Source: Gemmatimonadota bacterium
Lineage (GTDB): Bacteria > Gemmatimonadota > Gemmatimonadetes > Gemmatimonadales > GWC2-71-9
Direction: 5' to 3'
Assembly: GCA_029884275.1 (NCBI GenBank)
Contig: JAOUIC010000105.1
Location: forward strand, 1 to 6,405
DNA length: 6,405 bases
The notes under the pieces are model-generated. The model was not told the DNA's origin and did not search any database. It was given only the letters and a program-made list of their open reading frames with translations. Below are positions 1 to 5,418 of the stretch, piece after piece; position 1 is the first letter of the stretch, and each line of letters begins with the position of its first letter. A program made the position numbers and the translations under genes.

Positions 1-712
1 CACGAGGTCGCCGGCCACGCGGCCGATGGCTCGAGCGATGCCCGGCCTTCTGGGCGAGCGTGGAGATGAGGATCATCACGACGATGATGAGAACGAAGAC
101 CAGGAGCGGGTTGATTGGCGGTTCAGACGACCGCCCGGGCCGGAAGGGATCGGCAGCCGCCAGCCCTGAGTCACTCACGCCGAACCCGCGCGCCACCGTG
201 GCCGCGACCGCGCGGGTACCGAGCAGGAGCCCCGGGCCGTAGCGCGCCTCCCTGAGTTCGGGCACCATCAGATCGGTCATCCGGCCCGCAACGGCATCGG
301 TCAGGATCCCCTCGAGGCCCAGGCCGACACTGAGGTAGATCTCCCCCCGCTGGCTGGAACTCCTGGGCACCAGCAGCAGCACCGCGCCGGCGTTTCGCGC
401 CCGATCCCCGATTTCGGCCTTGGCGCCGACGCCCCACGCGCGGAGGACCGCCAGGGCGACCTCACCCGGGGCACGACCGCCGAGGCTCGGCAGGGTGACT
501 ACCGCCAGCTCCGCACCGGTTGCACCCCGTAACCGGCTGGCCGTTTCCTCGATGGCGGTGGCGGAGGCGGGATCCACGACCCCAGCCGCATCCGTGAGGT
601 ATCCGCGCGGCTGTTCCGGGAACAGCGCGCGCACACCCCGGTCCTGCGCCACCAGCAGGTGGGGGATGAGTTGAAGCAGGATGAGGGTGCGGGTAGCTTT
701 CCGCCCTGCCAT
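1..712 (-). CDS. TPM-domain (YgcG-like) exported membrane protein, 3' end cut by window
   Basis: The minus strand is open from 712 to the window edge (237 codons, no stop). Residues 1-22 form a Sec signal (basic AGRKATR, hydrophobic LILLQLIPHLLVA). Residues 38-180 match the TPM fold (PF04536, YgcG/Psb32-like): GYLTDAAGVVD at the start, TGAELAVVTLPSLGG (65-79), an AWGVGAKAEIGDRARN stretch, GAVLLLVP, then VGLGLEGILTDAVAGR (129-144) and a Tyr-Gly turn. A transmembrane helix follows at about 200-219 (INPLLVFVLIIVVMILI), then a basic Arg/His-rich tail that runs off the window. TPM proteins are envelope proteins of mostly unknown role, and some show acid phosphatase activity or help photosystem repair. 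The start at 712 is chosen because AAGGGG lies 6 nt upstream; an ATG at 718 is the alternative. The gene is divergent from the lipoprotein gene, with overlapping start codons. The family call is firm; the cellular role is unknown. Confidence 0.85.
   Translation of the reverse strand, partial: MAGRKATRTLILLQLIPHLLVAQDRGVRALFPEQPRGYLTDAAGVVDPASATAIEETASRLRGATGAELAVVTLPSLGGRAPGEVALAVLRAWGVGAKAEIGDRARNAGAVLLLVPRSSSQRGEIYLSVGLGLEGILTDAVAGRMTDLMVPELREARYGPGLLLGTRAVAATVARGFGVSDSGLAAADPFRPGRSSEPPINPLLVFVLIIVVMILISTLAQKAGHRSSHRPRGRRPR
671..699 (+). promoter_or_regulatory. Candidate sigma70-type promoter for the lipoprotein-dsbA operon
   Basis: TTGAAG (671-676) and TAGCTT (694-699) are 17 nt apart, the standard spacing. 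This would place the transcription start near 706, only about 5 nt before the ATG at 711. No Shine-Dalgarno sequence precedes that ATG, which fits a nearly leaderless message. The whole element lies inside the coding region of the divergent TPM gene. The match to consensus is partial (4/6 and 3/6), so this is an inference from sequence. Confidence 0.4.
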
Positions 713-1469
713 GATCATCCCCTTCCCGAAGGTGCCCGTTCTCGTCTCTCTGCTCGTCGCCCTGGCCGCCTGCACTGGCCGCGACGTGACGATCGAGGTC
801 GTCATCCCCGGCCCAGACTCGGTCGAATCGCCGGTGCCGGGTGTCGGGCTGGTCGCGCTGCCCTATGATCGCGACAGCGTCATCCGGGAGCTGGAACGGG
901 CCACACCGAGGCCGGCGGCGATTACGCAGGAACTCGACAGCCTGTTTCAGGTCTTCCGCGGCCCGTTCTCGGCGTATGCGACTGCCGCCTTCCGCGCGCG
1001 CACCCTGGAGCGTTCGCTGGCCGCGATTCGAGCCGAACTCGACACCATGTCGCGGGCAGCGCCAGGCTACGAGTCGCGCTACCGCGAGTTCGGCGCCCGC
1101 TCCGACACTCTCGCCCGGCTGGTGCGCGAGCGGGACGTCGCGGAGGCTGCGCTCCGCCGCACCCGCAGCGCGGTCGGGGACCGCATCGAGACCCTGCGCG
1201 CGGCGATGTCCCGCTGGCAAGATAGCGCCTACCGGGAGTACGAGAACATCACCAAGAACCTCACCACCGGATTGGGGCGGGAGCCGGTCGCGGACAGCAC
1301 CGGTCCGGACGGCCGAGCTACACTTCACCTGCCGGCCGGCGACTGGTGGATCTACGCCCGCTCCTGGGATCCGTGGGATCCCAACGGCGAGTGGTACTGG
1401 AACGTCCCGGCCCGGGAGTCGCGCATCGTGCTCGACCGCTCCAGTGGCCGGCGAACCCCCCGTTATTGA
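711..1469 (+). CDS. Coiled-coil lipoprotein with a split transthyretin/CarboxypepD_reg-like domain
   Basis: This is a 252-residue predicted lipoprotein with no named family that I recognise. A signal (residues 1-20, with Lys7 and a VLVSLLVALAA core) ends in a lipobox, LAAC, with Cys21 as the lipid site. Residues 25-52 (DVTIEVVIPGPD, PVPGVGLVALPYD) look like the first strands of a carboxypeptidase-regulatory/transthyretin-like fold. Residues 196-242 (TGPDGRATLHLPAGDWWIYARS, in part) look like its closing strands. About 140 charged helical residues rich in Arg, Glu and Ala lie between them and probably form a coiled coil. The segment 212-230 is rich in tryptophan (six Trp). The start at 711 is preferred because it gives a compact lipoprotein signal and lies just after a promoter-like element; ATG 681 would add 10 residues. 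The dsbA-like gene follows after 22 bp. Function is unknown. Confidence 0.75.
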   Translation: MIIPFPKVPVLVSLLVALAACTGRDVTIEVVIPGPDSVESPVPGVGLVALPYDRDSVIRELERATPRPAAITQELDSLFQVFRGPFSAYATAAFRARTLERSLAAIRAELDTMSRAAPGYESRYREFGARSDTLARLVRERDVAEAALRRTRSAVGDRIETLRAAMSRWQDSAYREYENITKNLTTGLGREPVADSTGPDGRATLHLPAGDWWIYARSWDPWDPNGEWYWNVPARESRIVLDRSSGRRTPRY

Positions 1470-1491
1470 TCCGGTGATCCGGGAGCAACCC

Positions 1492-2160
1492 ATGTCGAGA
1501 CGCGCGATGTTCGGGCTTGGCTCGGTGCTTGTTCTTCTGGTGGCGGCCGGCTTTAGCGCGTTCCGCTCCTCGAGTGCCGACGGCGCCGGGGCCGGGGACG
1601 AGAGCCTGATCGCCCAGCGTACCAAGGGATCGGCCGCCGCGCTGCTGACGGTCTATGAAATGTCCGACTTCCAGTGTCCCTACTGCCGGAAGCAGGCGAT
1701 CGAGACCTTCCCGCTGATCGAGAAGGAATTCATCGCGACCGGCAAGGTCCGGTGGATCTTCCTCCAGTTCCCGCTCACCCAGATCCACGCCAACGCCCTC
1801 CCGGCCGCGGAGTTCTCGATGTGCGCGGCCCGGGCGGGCAAGTTCTGGCCGGTGCACGATCTGTTGTTCGAGTATCAGCAGAAATGGGCCCCGCTCAAGG
1901 ACCCGGCGCCGTTTCTCCTCTCCCTCGCGGACAGCGTCGGACTGTCGCGCGACGAGATGACGCAGTGCCTGGCCCGGCAGGAAATGCGGGAGATCGTCCG
2001 GGGCGAGGCGGAGGGCGCCGCGCAGGCGGGAGTTCAGAGCACGCCCACGGTCTACATTGACGGTGCCGGCCTGCTCGCGGGCGCGGCGCCCATCGAACTC
2101 TACCGCAGGGTGCTCGATTCGCTGTGGACTGATCGCAACGCGGCGAAGAAGGGCTCCTGA
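1492..2160 (+). CDS. Membrane-anchored DsbA-family thiol:disulfide oxidoreductase
   Basis: This 222-residue protein has one N-terminal hydrophobic segment (about 7-24, FGLGSVLVLLVAAG) preceded by Arg3-Arg4, so it is likely anchored with its catalytic domain in the periplasm. The thioredoxin-like domain (residues 45-212) carries the active site SDFQCPYCRKQ (Cys62, Cys65) and the cis-proline loop STPTVYIDG (Pro185), typical of Thioredoxin_4/DsbA-like proteins (PF13462). Cys111 (in EFSMCAARAGKFWPVHD) and Cys159 are also present and may form a second disulfide. The role would be oxidation or isomerisation of exported protein thiols. The start at 1492 has GGGAG 6 nt upstream (1481-1485). The gene probably forms an operon with the lipoprotein gene, 22 bp upstream. 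It is convergent with the CPBP gene. Substrates and a DsbB-type partner are not visible. The family call is firm. Confidence 0.9.
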   Translation: MSRRAMFGLGSVLVLLVAAGFSAFRSSSADGAGAGDESLIAQRTKGSAAALLTVYEMSDFQCPYCRKQAIETFPLIEKEFIATGKVRWIFLQFPLTQIHANALPAAEFSMCAARAGKFWPVHDLLFEYQQKWAPLKDPAPFLLSLADSVGLSRDEMTQCLARQEMREIVRGEAEGAAQAGVQSTPTVYIDGAGLLAGAAPIELYRRVLDSLWTDRNAAKKGS

Positions 2161-2172
2161 CCGCACACCGGA

Positions 2173-2913
2173 TCAGAACCCGCCGCCGAGGACGAGGAAT
2201 ACGTCGTACAGCGCGTGGGTCCAGGCGGCAATGCCGAAGCCCCGGGCCAGGTACAGCCCGTTGAGCAGCAGGCCGGCGACCATCCTGAAGGTGAACGATC
2301 CCAGCTCGAGGGCGTCCCCGAACGGGCCCACGTAGTGGAACGCGCTGAACAGGAAGGCCCCCAGCACGATCGCAAACGCCCCGGCCCAGCCGGATCGCCA
2401 CTGAAACCAGACCGTCGCGGCCCGCGCCAGCAGGGACACCAGCACCACGCGGAACAGCAGTTCCTCGTACACTCCGGCGCCGAGGGAGAGAACCAGTTGC
2501 TCGCCGGGGCCAAGCGCGGTTCCCTGGAGAATGGCGAGCGCCCGGGGGCCGTTCAGCAGCAGGCCCGTCAGCATCCCCGTCACACCACCAAGACAGGCGG
2601 CGTAGACAACCGACTCGAGCCACATGCCCAGGAAAAACCGCGGCGCCGGCGCCCCGCTCCGGCGCCAGTCGCGCGCCACCAGTACGGCCCCGGTACCGAG
2701 GACAGCCACCGCAAACGCCGTCAACCCATGGCGGCCGCCCAGCAGGAGGAACAGGCTCTTGAGCAGGACGTCGGCGCCGTTGCGAATGCCGGAATCGGAG
2801 GCAACTGCCCGGGCCAGCAGCTCGTACGCCAGCAGCAGGGGCAGCGCGAAGAGCAGGCTGTACCGCGGCGCCCGGGTTGACCGCCAGTATCCGTCGAGAG
2901 GGTTCATCGCCAT
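2173..2913 (-). CDS. CPBP-family (CAAX/Abi) intramembrane metalloprotease
   Basis: This is a 246-residue polytopic membrane protein with about seven hydrophobic segments (near 17-34, 63-82, 97-120, 137-160, 175-196, 205-222, 228-243). It has the family's motifs in order: GAGVYEELLFR with Glu150, Glu151 and Arg155; FSAFHYVG with His193; and WTHALYD with His233. These match PF02517 (CPBP, formerly Abi), in which the Glu and His residues form the metal site of Rce1-like glutamate intramembrane proteases. The substrate is unknown; bacterial members serve in bacteriocin self-immunity or membrane protein processing, but neither can be inferred here. Neither ATG at 2913 nor ATG at 2907 has a Shine-Dalgarno. 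TAGATT lies 6 nt before 2907, so 2907 (244 residues) is the likely start if the message is leaderless. The longer frame is given. The gene is divergent from waaA, with 12 bp between start codons. Confidence 0.9.
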   Translation of the reverse strand: MAMNPLDGYWRSTRAPRYSLLFALPLLLAYELLARAVASDSGIRNGADVLLKSLFLLLGGRHGLTAFAVAVLGTGAVLVARDWRRSGAPAPRFFLGMWLESVVYAACLGGVTGMLTGLLLNGPRALAILQGTALGPGEQLVLSLGAGVYEELLFRVVLVSLLARAATVWFQWRSGWAGAFAIVLGAFLFSAFHYVGPFGDALELGSFTFRMVAGLLLNGLYLARGFGIAAWTHALYDVFLVLGGGF

Positions 2914-2919
2914 AATCTA
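2913..2919. promoter_or_regulatory. Symmetric -10 core, candidate bidirectional promoter for CPBP gene and waaA
   Basis: TAATCTA reads as TAATCT on plus (2913-2918) and TAGATT on minus (2919-2914); both fit the TANNNT -10 pattern. On plus, 7 nt separate it from the GTG of waaA at 2926. On minus, 6 nt separate it from the ATG at 2907. These are the distances expected for leaderless messages in both directions. No good -35 match was found at 16-18 nt on either side, and no Shine-Dalgarno precedes either start. Overlapping -10 elements giving divergent transcription are a known bacterial arrangement; its use here is inferred. Confidence 0.45.
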
Positions 2920-2925
2920 GCCATC

Positions 2926-4191
2926 GTGAGCCAGACACCTCCCCTCCTCTATCGTATCGCGACCGCCGCGGCTCCGCGCGCCGCCTCCCTGGTCTCATCC
3001 CGGGCACGGGACGTCCTCAAGGCACGGCGGGAAAGCCTGGCCGATTTCGTGGCCTGGGCCAACGCCGGCCGCGACCGCTCCCGCCCGCTGGTCGTCGTCC
3101 ATGCCTCCTCCGCCGGTGAACTGCGGCAGGCCGAGCCCGTCATCCGCCGGCTGCGCCGGCGACAGCCTGGGTGGCAGCTGGTGGCGACTCACTTCAGCCC
3201 ATCGGCGGTTCCGGTGGCCCGCCAGCTCGATGTGGACGCCACCGGGTACTTCCCCTGGGATACGATGGACGAGGTGGCAGCGTTTCTGGATGCCCTCGCG
3301 CCGTCCGCCATGGTCTGGTGCAAGCACGACCTCTGGCCCGCGGCGGCTCTGGCGGCACGCTCGCGGGGCGTACGGCTTGGCATGATCGCGGCGACGGTGC
3401 GCCCAGGGAGCAGCCGACTCGCCTGGCCGCTCCGCGAGATCCTCAGGCCCGCCTACGCGGCGCTCGAGGCGGTCGGGGCTGCCTCAGAGGAAGATGCCGA
3501 CGCACTGGCCCGCCTCGGCGTGACGCCGGCTCGAATCGAGATTGACGGAGACCCCCGTTACGATGCGGTAGTCGAACGGCTTGAAGGAAGCACGCCCCGC
3601 CCCGAGAGCGCTGGTACGCTCGTGGCGGGTTCGACCTGGCCAGCCGATGAGGAGGTTCTGCTCACCGCCCTGCAGCAAGTGCTCGAGCAGCGGGCAGACA
3701 CCCGCCTCATGCTGGTCCCCCATCGTCCGTCGCTCGCGGGATGGCAGCGGATCGGCCGGCGAGCCGCGGCGCTGGGACTCCCAGCACCGGTCCAGCCAGG
3801 CAGCGCTTCCCCTGGCGACGTCCTCCTCGTCAGCCAGGAAGTCGGATCTCTCGCCTTCGACTACGCCCAGGGATGCATGGCATATGTGGGTGGAGGCTAC
3901 CGCAGGGGCGGGCTGCATTCGGTTCTCGAACCGGCGGCCCTCGGCAAGCCGGTGCTCGCCGGACCGGAGGCACGGGACAGCCGGGACGCGAGGCGGCTCA
4001 ATCAGGCGGAGGCGCTGGAGTACATCCCCCGGCGCCGGAGCGCGGCCGTACTCGAGGCCTGGTGGGTGAATTGGGCCAGGGACCCGGAGTGGCGGATCCG
4101 GGCGGGACGCGCGGCGCGCCAGGTGGTCGAGGAGGGGCGGGGGGCCGCCGACCGCGCCGCGGCGATGGTCGAGCGGCTGGTCGGTGGATGA
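2926..4191 (+). CDS. waaA: 3-deoxy-D-manno-octulosonic acid (Kdo) transferase
   Basis: This 421-residue GT30 enzyme (also called KdtA) transfers Kdo from CMP-Kdo to lipid A precursor at the inner face of the cytoplasmic membrane, the first step of LPS core assembly. The N-terminal domain (PF04413) shows VVHASSAGELRQAEPVIR (57-74), whose Glu65 matches the catalytic Glu of the SVGE motif. It also shows CKHDLWP (132-138, equivalent to METELWP of E. coli) and GDPRYD (208-213). The C-terminal domain shows GSTWPADEE (235-243), then VGGGYRRGG (321-329) and HSVLEPAALGKPVLAGP (331-347), the nucleotide-sugar site. The KHDLWP and GDPRYD forms are closer to Bacteroidetes-type KdtA than to the enterobacterial form. 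The N-terminus lacks a long hydrophobic anchor. The start is GTG with no Shine-Dalgarno, probably leaderless. The number of Kdo residues added cannot be read from sequence. No other lpx or waa genes lie nearby. Confidence 0.93.
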   Translation: MSQTPPLLYRIATAAAPRAASLVSSRARDVLKARRESLADFVAWANAGRDRSRPLVVVHASSAGELRQAEPVIRRLRRRQPGWQLVATHFSPSAVPVARQLDVDATGYFPWDTMDEVAAFLDALAPSAMVWCKHDLWPAAALAARSRGVRLGMIAATVRPGSSRLAWPLREILRPAYAALEAVGAASEEDADALARLGVTPARIEIDGDPRYDAVVERLEGSTPRPESAGTLVAGSTWPADEEVLLTALQQVLEQRADTRLMLVPHRPSLAGWQRIGRRAAALGLPAPVQPGSASPGDVLLVSQEVGSLAFDYAQGCMAYVGGGYRRGGLHSVLEPAALGKPVLAGPEARDSRDARRLNQAEALEYIPRRRSAAVLEAWWVNWARDPEWRIRAGRAARQVVEEGRGAADRAAAMVERLVGG

Positions 4192-4194
4192 ACC

Positions 4195-4221
4195 GGGGAA
4201 CGGGCGGGAGGCCCGCTCCCC
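4195..4221. terminator. Bidirectional hairpin between convergent waaA and lipoprotein gene
   Basis: GGGGAACGGGC (4195-4205) pairs with GCCCGCTCCCC (4211-4221) around a 5-nt GGGAG loop: 11 positions with one A-C mismatch. It starts 3 nt after the waaA stop and ends next to the stop codon of the opposite gene. Neither side has a T tract, so it is either a U-less terminator or an RNA 3'-end stabiliser. Placement in the only gap between two convergent genes supports a role at their 3' ends. Confidence 0.55.
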
Positions 4222-4596
4222 CTACTGCCGGAGGACGACTCCTTCGAAGGTGACGGAGCGTGGCACGACGATCCCCACGGTGAGGATGGTGAGGAGGACG
4301 TCCGTGAAATTGCTCCGGACGGAGATCTTCAGGTCGGCCACGCCCTGGCCTCCGACGAGTTGAGAGGCCAGCGCGTTCTGCAGCGAAGGTTCCTTGAACT
4401 TGATCACCCCCCAGAACCCGTACGTCGCGCGGCTGGTAAGCTCGAACCGCTCCCCCTCGGCCGGGGCCGATGCCGCCGAGGCCATCGTCGCGGGCACGCC
4501 CAGGTGGGTGGCATCGAACGTCATCGCACAGCCGGAAGCTCCCAGCAGCACGAGAGCGAGCAGGGCGCCGGGAGACTGCTTGGAGATGGTTCTCAC
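4222..4596 (-). CDS. Small lipoprotein, Bor-like C-terminal signature
   Basis: This 124-residue protein has a signal with a hydrophobic core (ALLALVLLGASG) ending at Cys23, the probable lipid attachment site. The lipobox ASGC has Ala rather than Leu at -3, which is slightly atypical. After a linker rich in Ala and Ser (35-48), residues 51-66 read FELTSRATYGFWGVIK and residues 97-122 contain TDVLLTILTVGIVVPRSVTF. The LTxGIxxPxxV pattern recalls the end of lambda Bor-type lipoproteins (GLLGFITLGIYTPLEARV), but the Bor cysteines are absent, so this is a weak resemblance. The start is a GTG that overlaps the stop of the upstream barrel gene (GTGA), so the two are probably translationally coupled and expressed together. 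It ends at a hairpin shared with waaA. Function is unknown; an envelope location is likely. Confidence 0.75.
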   Translation of the reverse strand: MRTISKQSPGALLALVLLGASGCAMTFDATHLGVPATMASAASAPAEGERFELTSRATYGFWGVIKFKEPSLQNALASQLVGGQGVADLKISVRSNFTDVLLTILTVGIVVPRSVTFEGVVLRQ

Positions 4597-5258
4597 AGGC
4601 CGGGAACCTTGATGGTGTAGTTCAGCCCCACGCTCCAGACCGACGGATCGAAGCCGTCGCCGGCAAAGACCCGGTCGTAGGCCACCCCGAAGCCAAGCCC
4701 GCCGAGGAGTCCGAACTCGATCCCGCCGCTGATCCCGAAGTTGGACTCGGTCTCGTCGCCCCCGCTCCCGGAGTAGTTGTAGTTCACCACATCGAGTCGC
4801 GGGGCGAGCCAGGGCCTGATGGCGAGAGTCGGATTGGGTATCGTGAGGGCGATGCCGACCCCGATCGGAACGTGGATCTGATCGGCCTGCGGGTCGCTGG
4901 CTGATTCGGCGCCGGCCTGGAGAGTAACCGACAGCGGGGTCAACGGCCCTCCCAGGAGCTTGTAGTTCAGCGATCCGCCGATGGCGACGCGGGAATCCGC
5001 GCCGGCCACTTCCGGGTCCCAGCTCGACAGCACCACGCCGAAGCCGAACGCCCCAAGGCCAAGGCTGGCCCGCACGCCGTAGGCAGTCCCCTCGCCGTAG
5101 TCACTGTCCGGGAACCCCACCTCCCCCGCGAGGGTCACCCCGGTGGCCACGCGGCTGTTGAGCACCGGCAGCCCGGTCACCGTCTGTGAGGATCCTTTCG
5201 CGGGCAGGATGGCGAGCAGGACAGCGACAGGAAGGATGCGGCGAACCGACGACTGCAT
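4593..5258 (-). CDS. Predicted outer-membrane beta-barrel protein (paralogue of the barrel at 5419-6024)
   Basis: This 221-residue protein has a Sec signal (SVRRILPVAVLLAILPAKGSS, with cleavage probably near residue 24) and no inner-membrane helix. The rest alternates polar and non-polar residues with many Gly and Tyr, as in small barrels: AYGVRASLGLGAFGFGVVLS, SRVAIGGSLNYKLLGG, LAIRPWLAPRLDVVNYNYS, FGISGGIEFGLLGGLGFGVAY and VWSVGLNYTIK. Predicted turns carry Gly, Asp and Ser. The C-terminal strand ends YTIKVPGL, not in the usual aromatic residue. The start at 5258 is chosen because GGAGG lies 4 nt upstream (5263-5267) and the signal begins there; the frame stays open to 5450, but that extension has no signal-like or barrel-like character. 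A promoter candidate lies 48 nt upstream. The lipoprotein gene overlaps its stop by 4 nt. Ligand and role are unknown. Confidence 0.8.
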   Translation of the reverse strand: MQSSVRRILPVAVLLAILPAKGSSQTVTGLPVLNSRVATGVTLAGEVGFPDSDYGEGTAYGVRASLGLGAFGFGVVLSSWDPEVAGADSRVAIGGSLNYKLLGGPLTPLSVTLQAGAESASDPQADQIHVPIGVGIALTIPNPTLAIRPWLAPRLDVVNYNYSGSGGDETESNFGISGGIEFGLLGGLGFGVAYDRVFAGDGFDPSVWSVGLNYTIKVPGL

Positions 5259-5305
5259 GGCGCCTCCGGCTGGTGAATACAGGGACAACCGCAATGGGGC
5301 GCGGC

Positions 5306-5335
5306 AAGCTAAGGGGCGGGCGACGGTCCAGTCAA
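5306..5335 (-). promoter_or_regulatory. Candidate sigma70-type promoter for the barrel-lipoprotein unit
   Basis: On the minus strand TTGACT (5335-5330) is followed after 18 nt by TAGCTT (5311-5306). The transcription start would be near 5299, giving a leader of about 41 nt before ATG 5258, with GGAGG in place. The -35 matches 5 of 6 consensus bases and the -10 matches 3 of 6. It lies downstream of the atp-operon hairpin and in the largest non-coding gap of the window (5259-5418), which fits an independent promoter. The same -10 hexamer occurs in the candidate at 694-699. Confidence 0.45.
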
Positions 5336-5363
5336 CGTGCCGCGCGAGGGAGCCCTCCGCAAT

Positions 5364-5396
5364 ACGACCCCTTCCGGGCTGACCGGAAGGGGTCGT
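5364..5396 (-). terminator. Strong hairpin closing the atp operon
   Basis: ACGACCCCTTCCGG (5364-5377) and CCGGAAGGGGTCGT (5383-5396) form a perfect 14-bp stem with a 5-nt loop. It begins 22 nt after the stop of the barrel gene on the minus strand. The stem is followed by ATTGCGG, with no U tract, so it is either a U-poor intrinsic terminator or a 3'-end stabilising structure. The position between an operon end and a fresh promoter supports termination. Confidence 0.7.
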
Positions 5397-5418
5397 CGGC
5401 CGTCCATCCCGGGGCGGT

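Noticed and set aside
841..1491. N-terminal extension of the DsbA-like gene from an ATG at 841
   Set aside because: The extension lies in another frame of the lipoprotein gene and is Arg/Ser/Pro-rich. ATG 1492 has a Shine-Dalgarno and begins a membrane anchor.
462..1625. Long open frame on the minus strand (387 codons) across the TPM and lipoprotein genes
   Set aside because: It overlaps two genes with clear signals and domains, and its product is a low-complexity Arg/Gly/Pro/Ala mix with no recognisable motif: a high-GC shadow frame.
2149..2179. Imperfect hairpin over the convergent stops of the DsbA and CPBP genes
   Set aside because: GGGCTCCTGA against TCAGAACCC needs a mismatch and a bulge, and facing TGA stops pair by default. 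Too weak to call a terminator.
2173..2913. CPBP (Abi) protease as part of an anti-phage or immunity system
   Set aside because: The family name alone suggests this; no bacteriocin, toxin or defence gene lies nearby and the neighbours are housekeeping envelope genes.
1895..3007. Long open frame on the minus strand (370 codons) across the dsbA end and the CPBP gene
   Set aside because: Arg/Pro/Gly-rich with no motif, while another frame on the same strand encodes a clear CPBP protease with all key residues.
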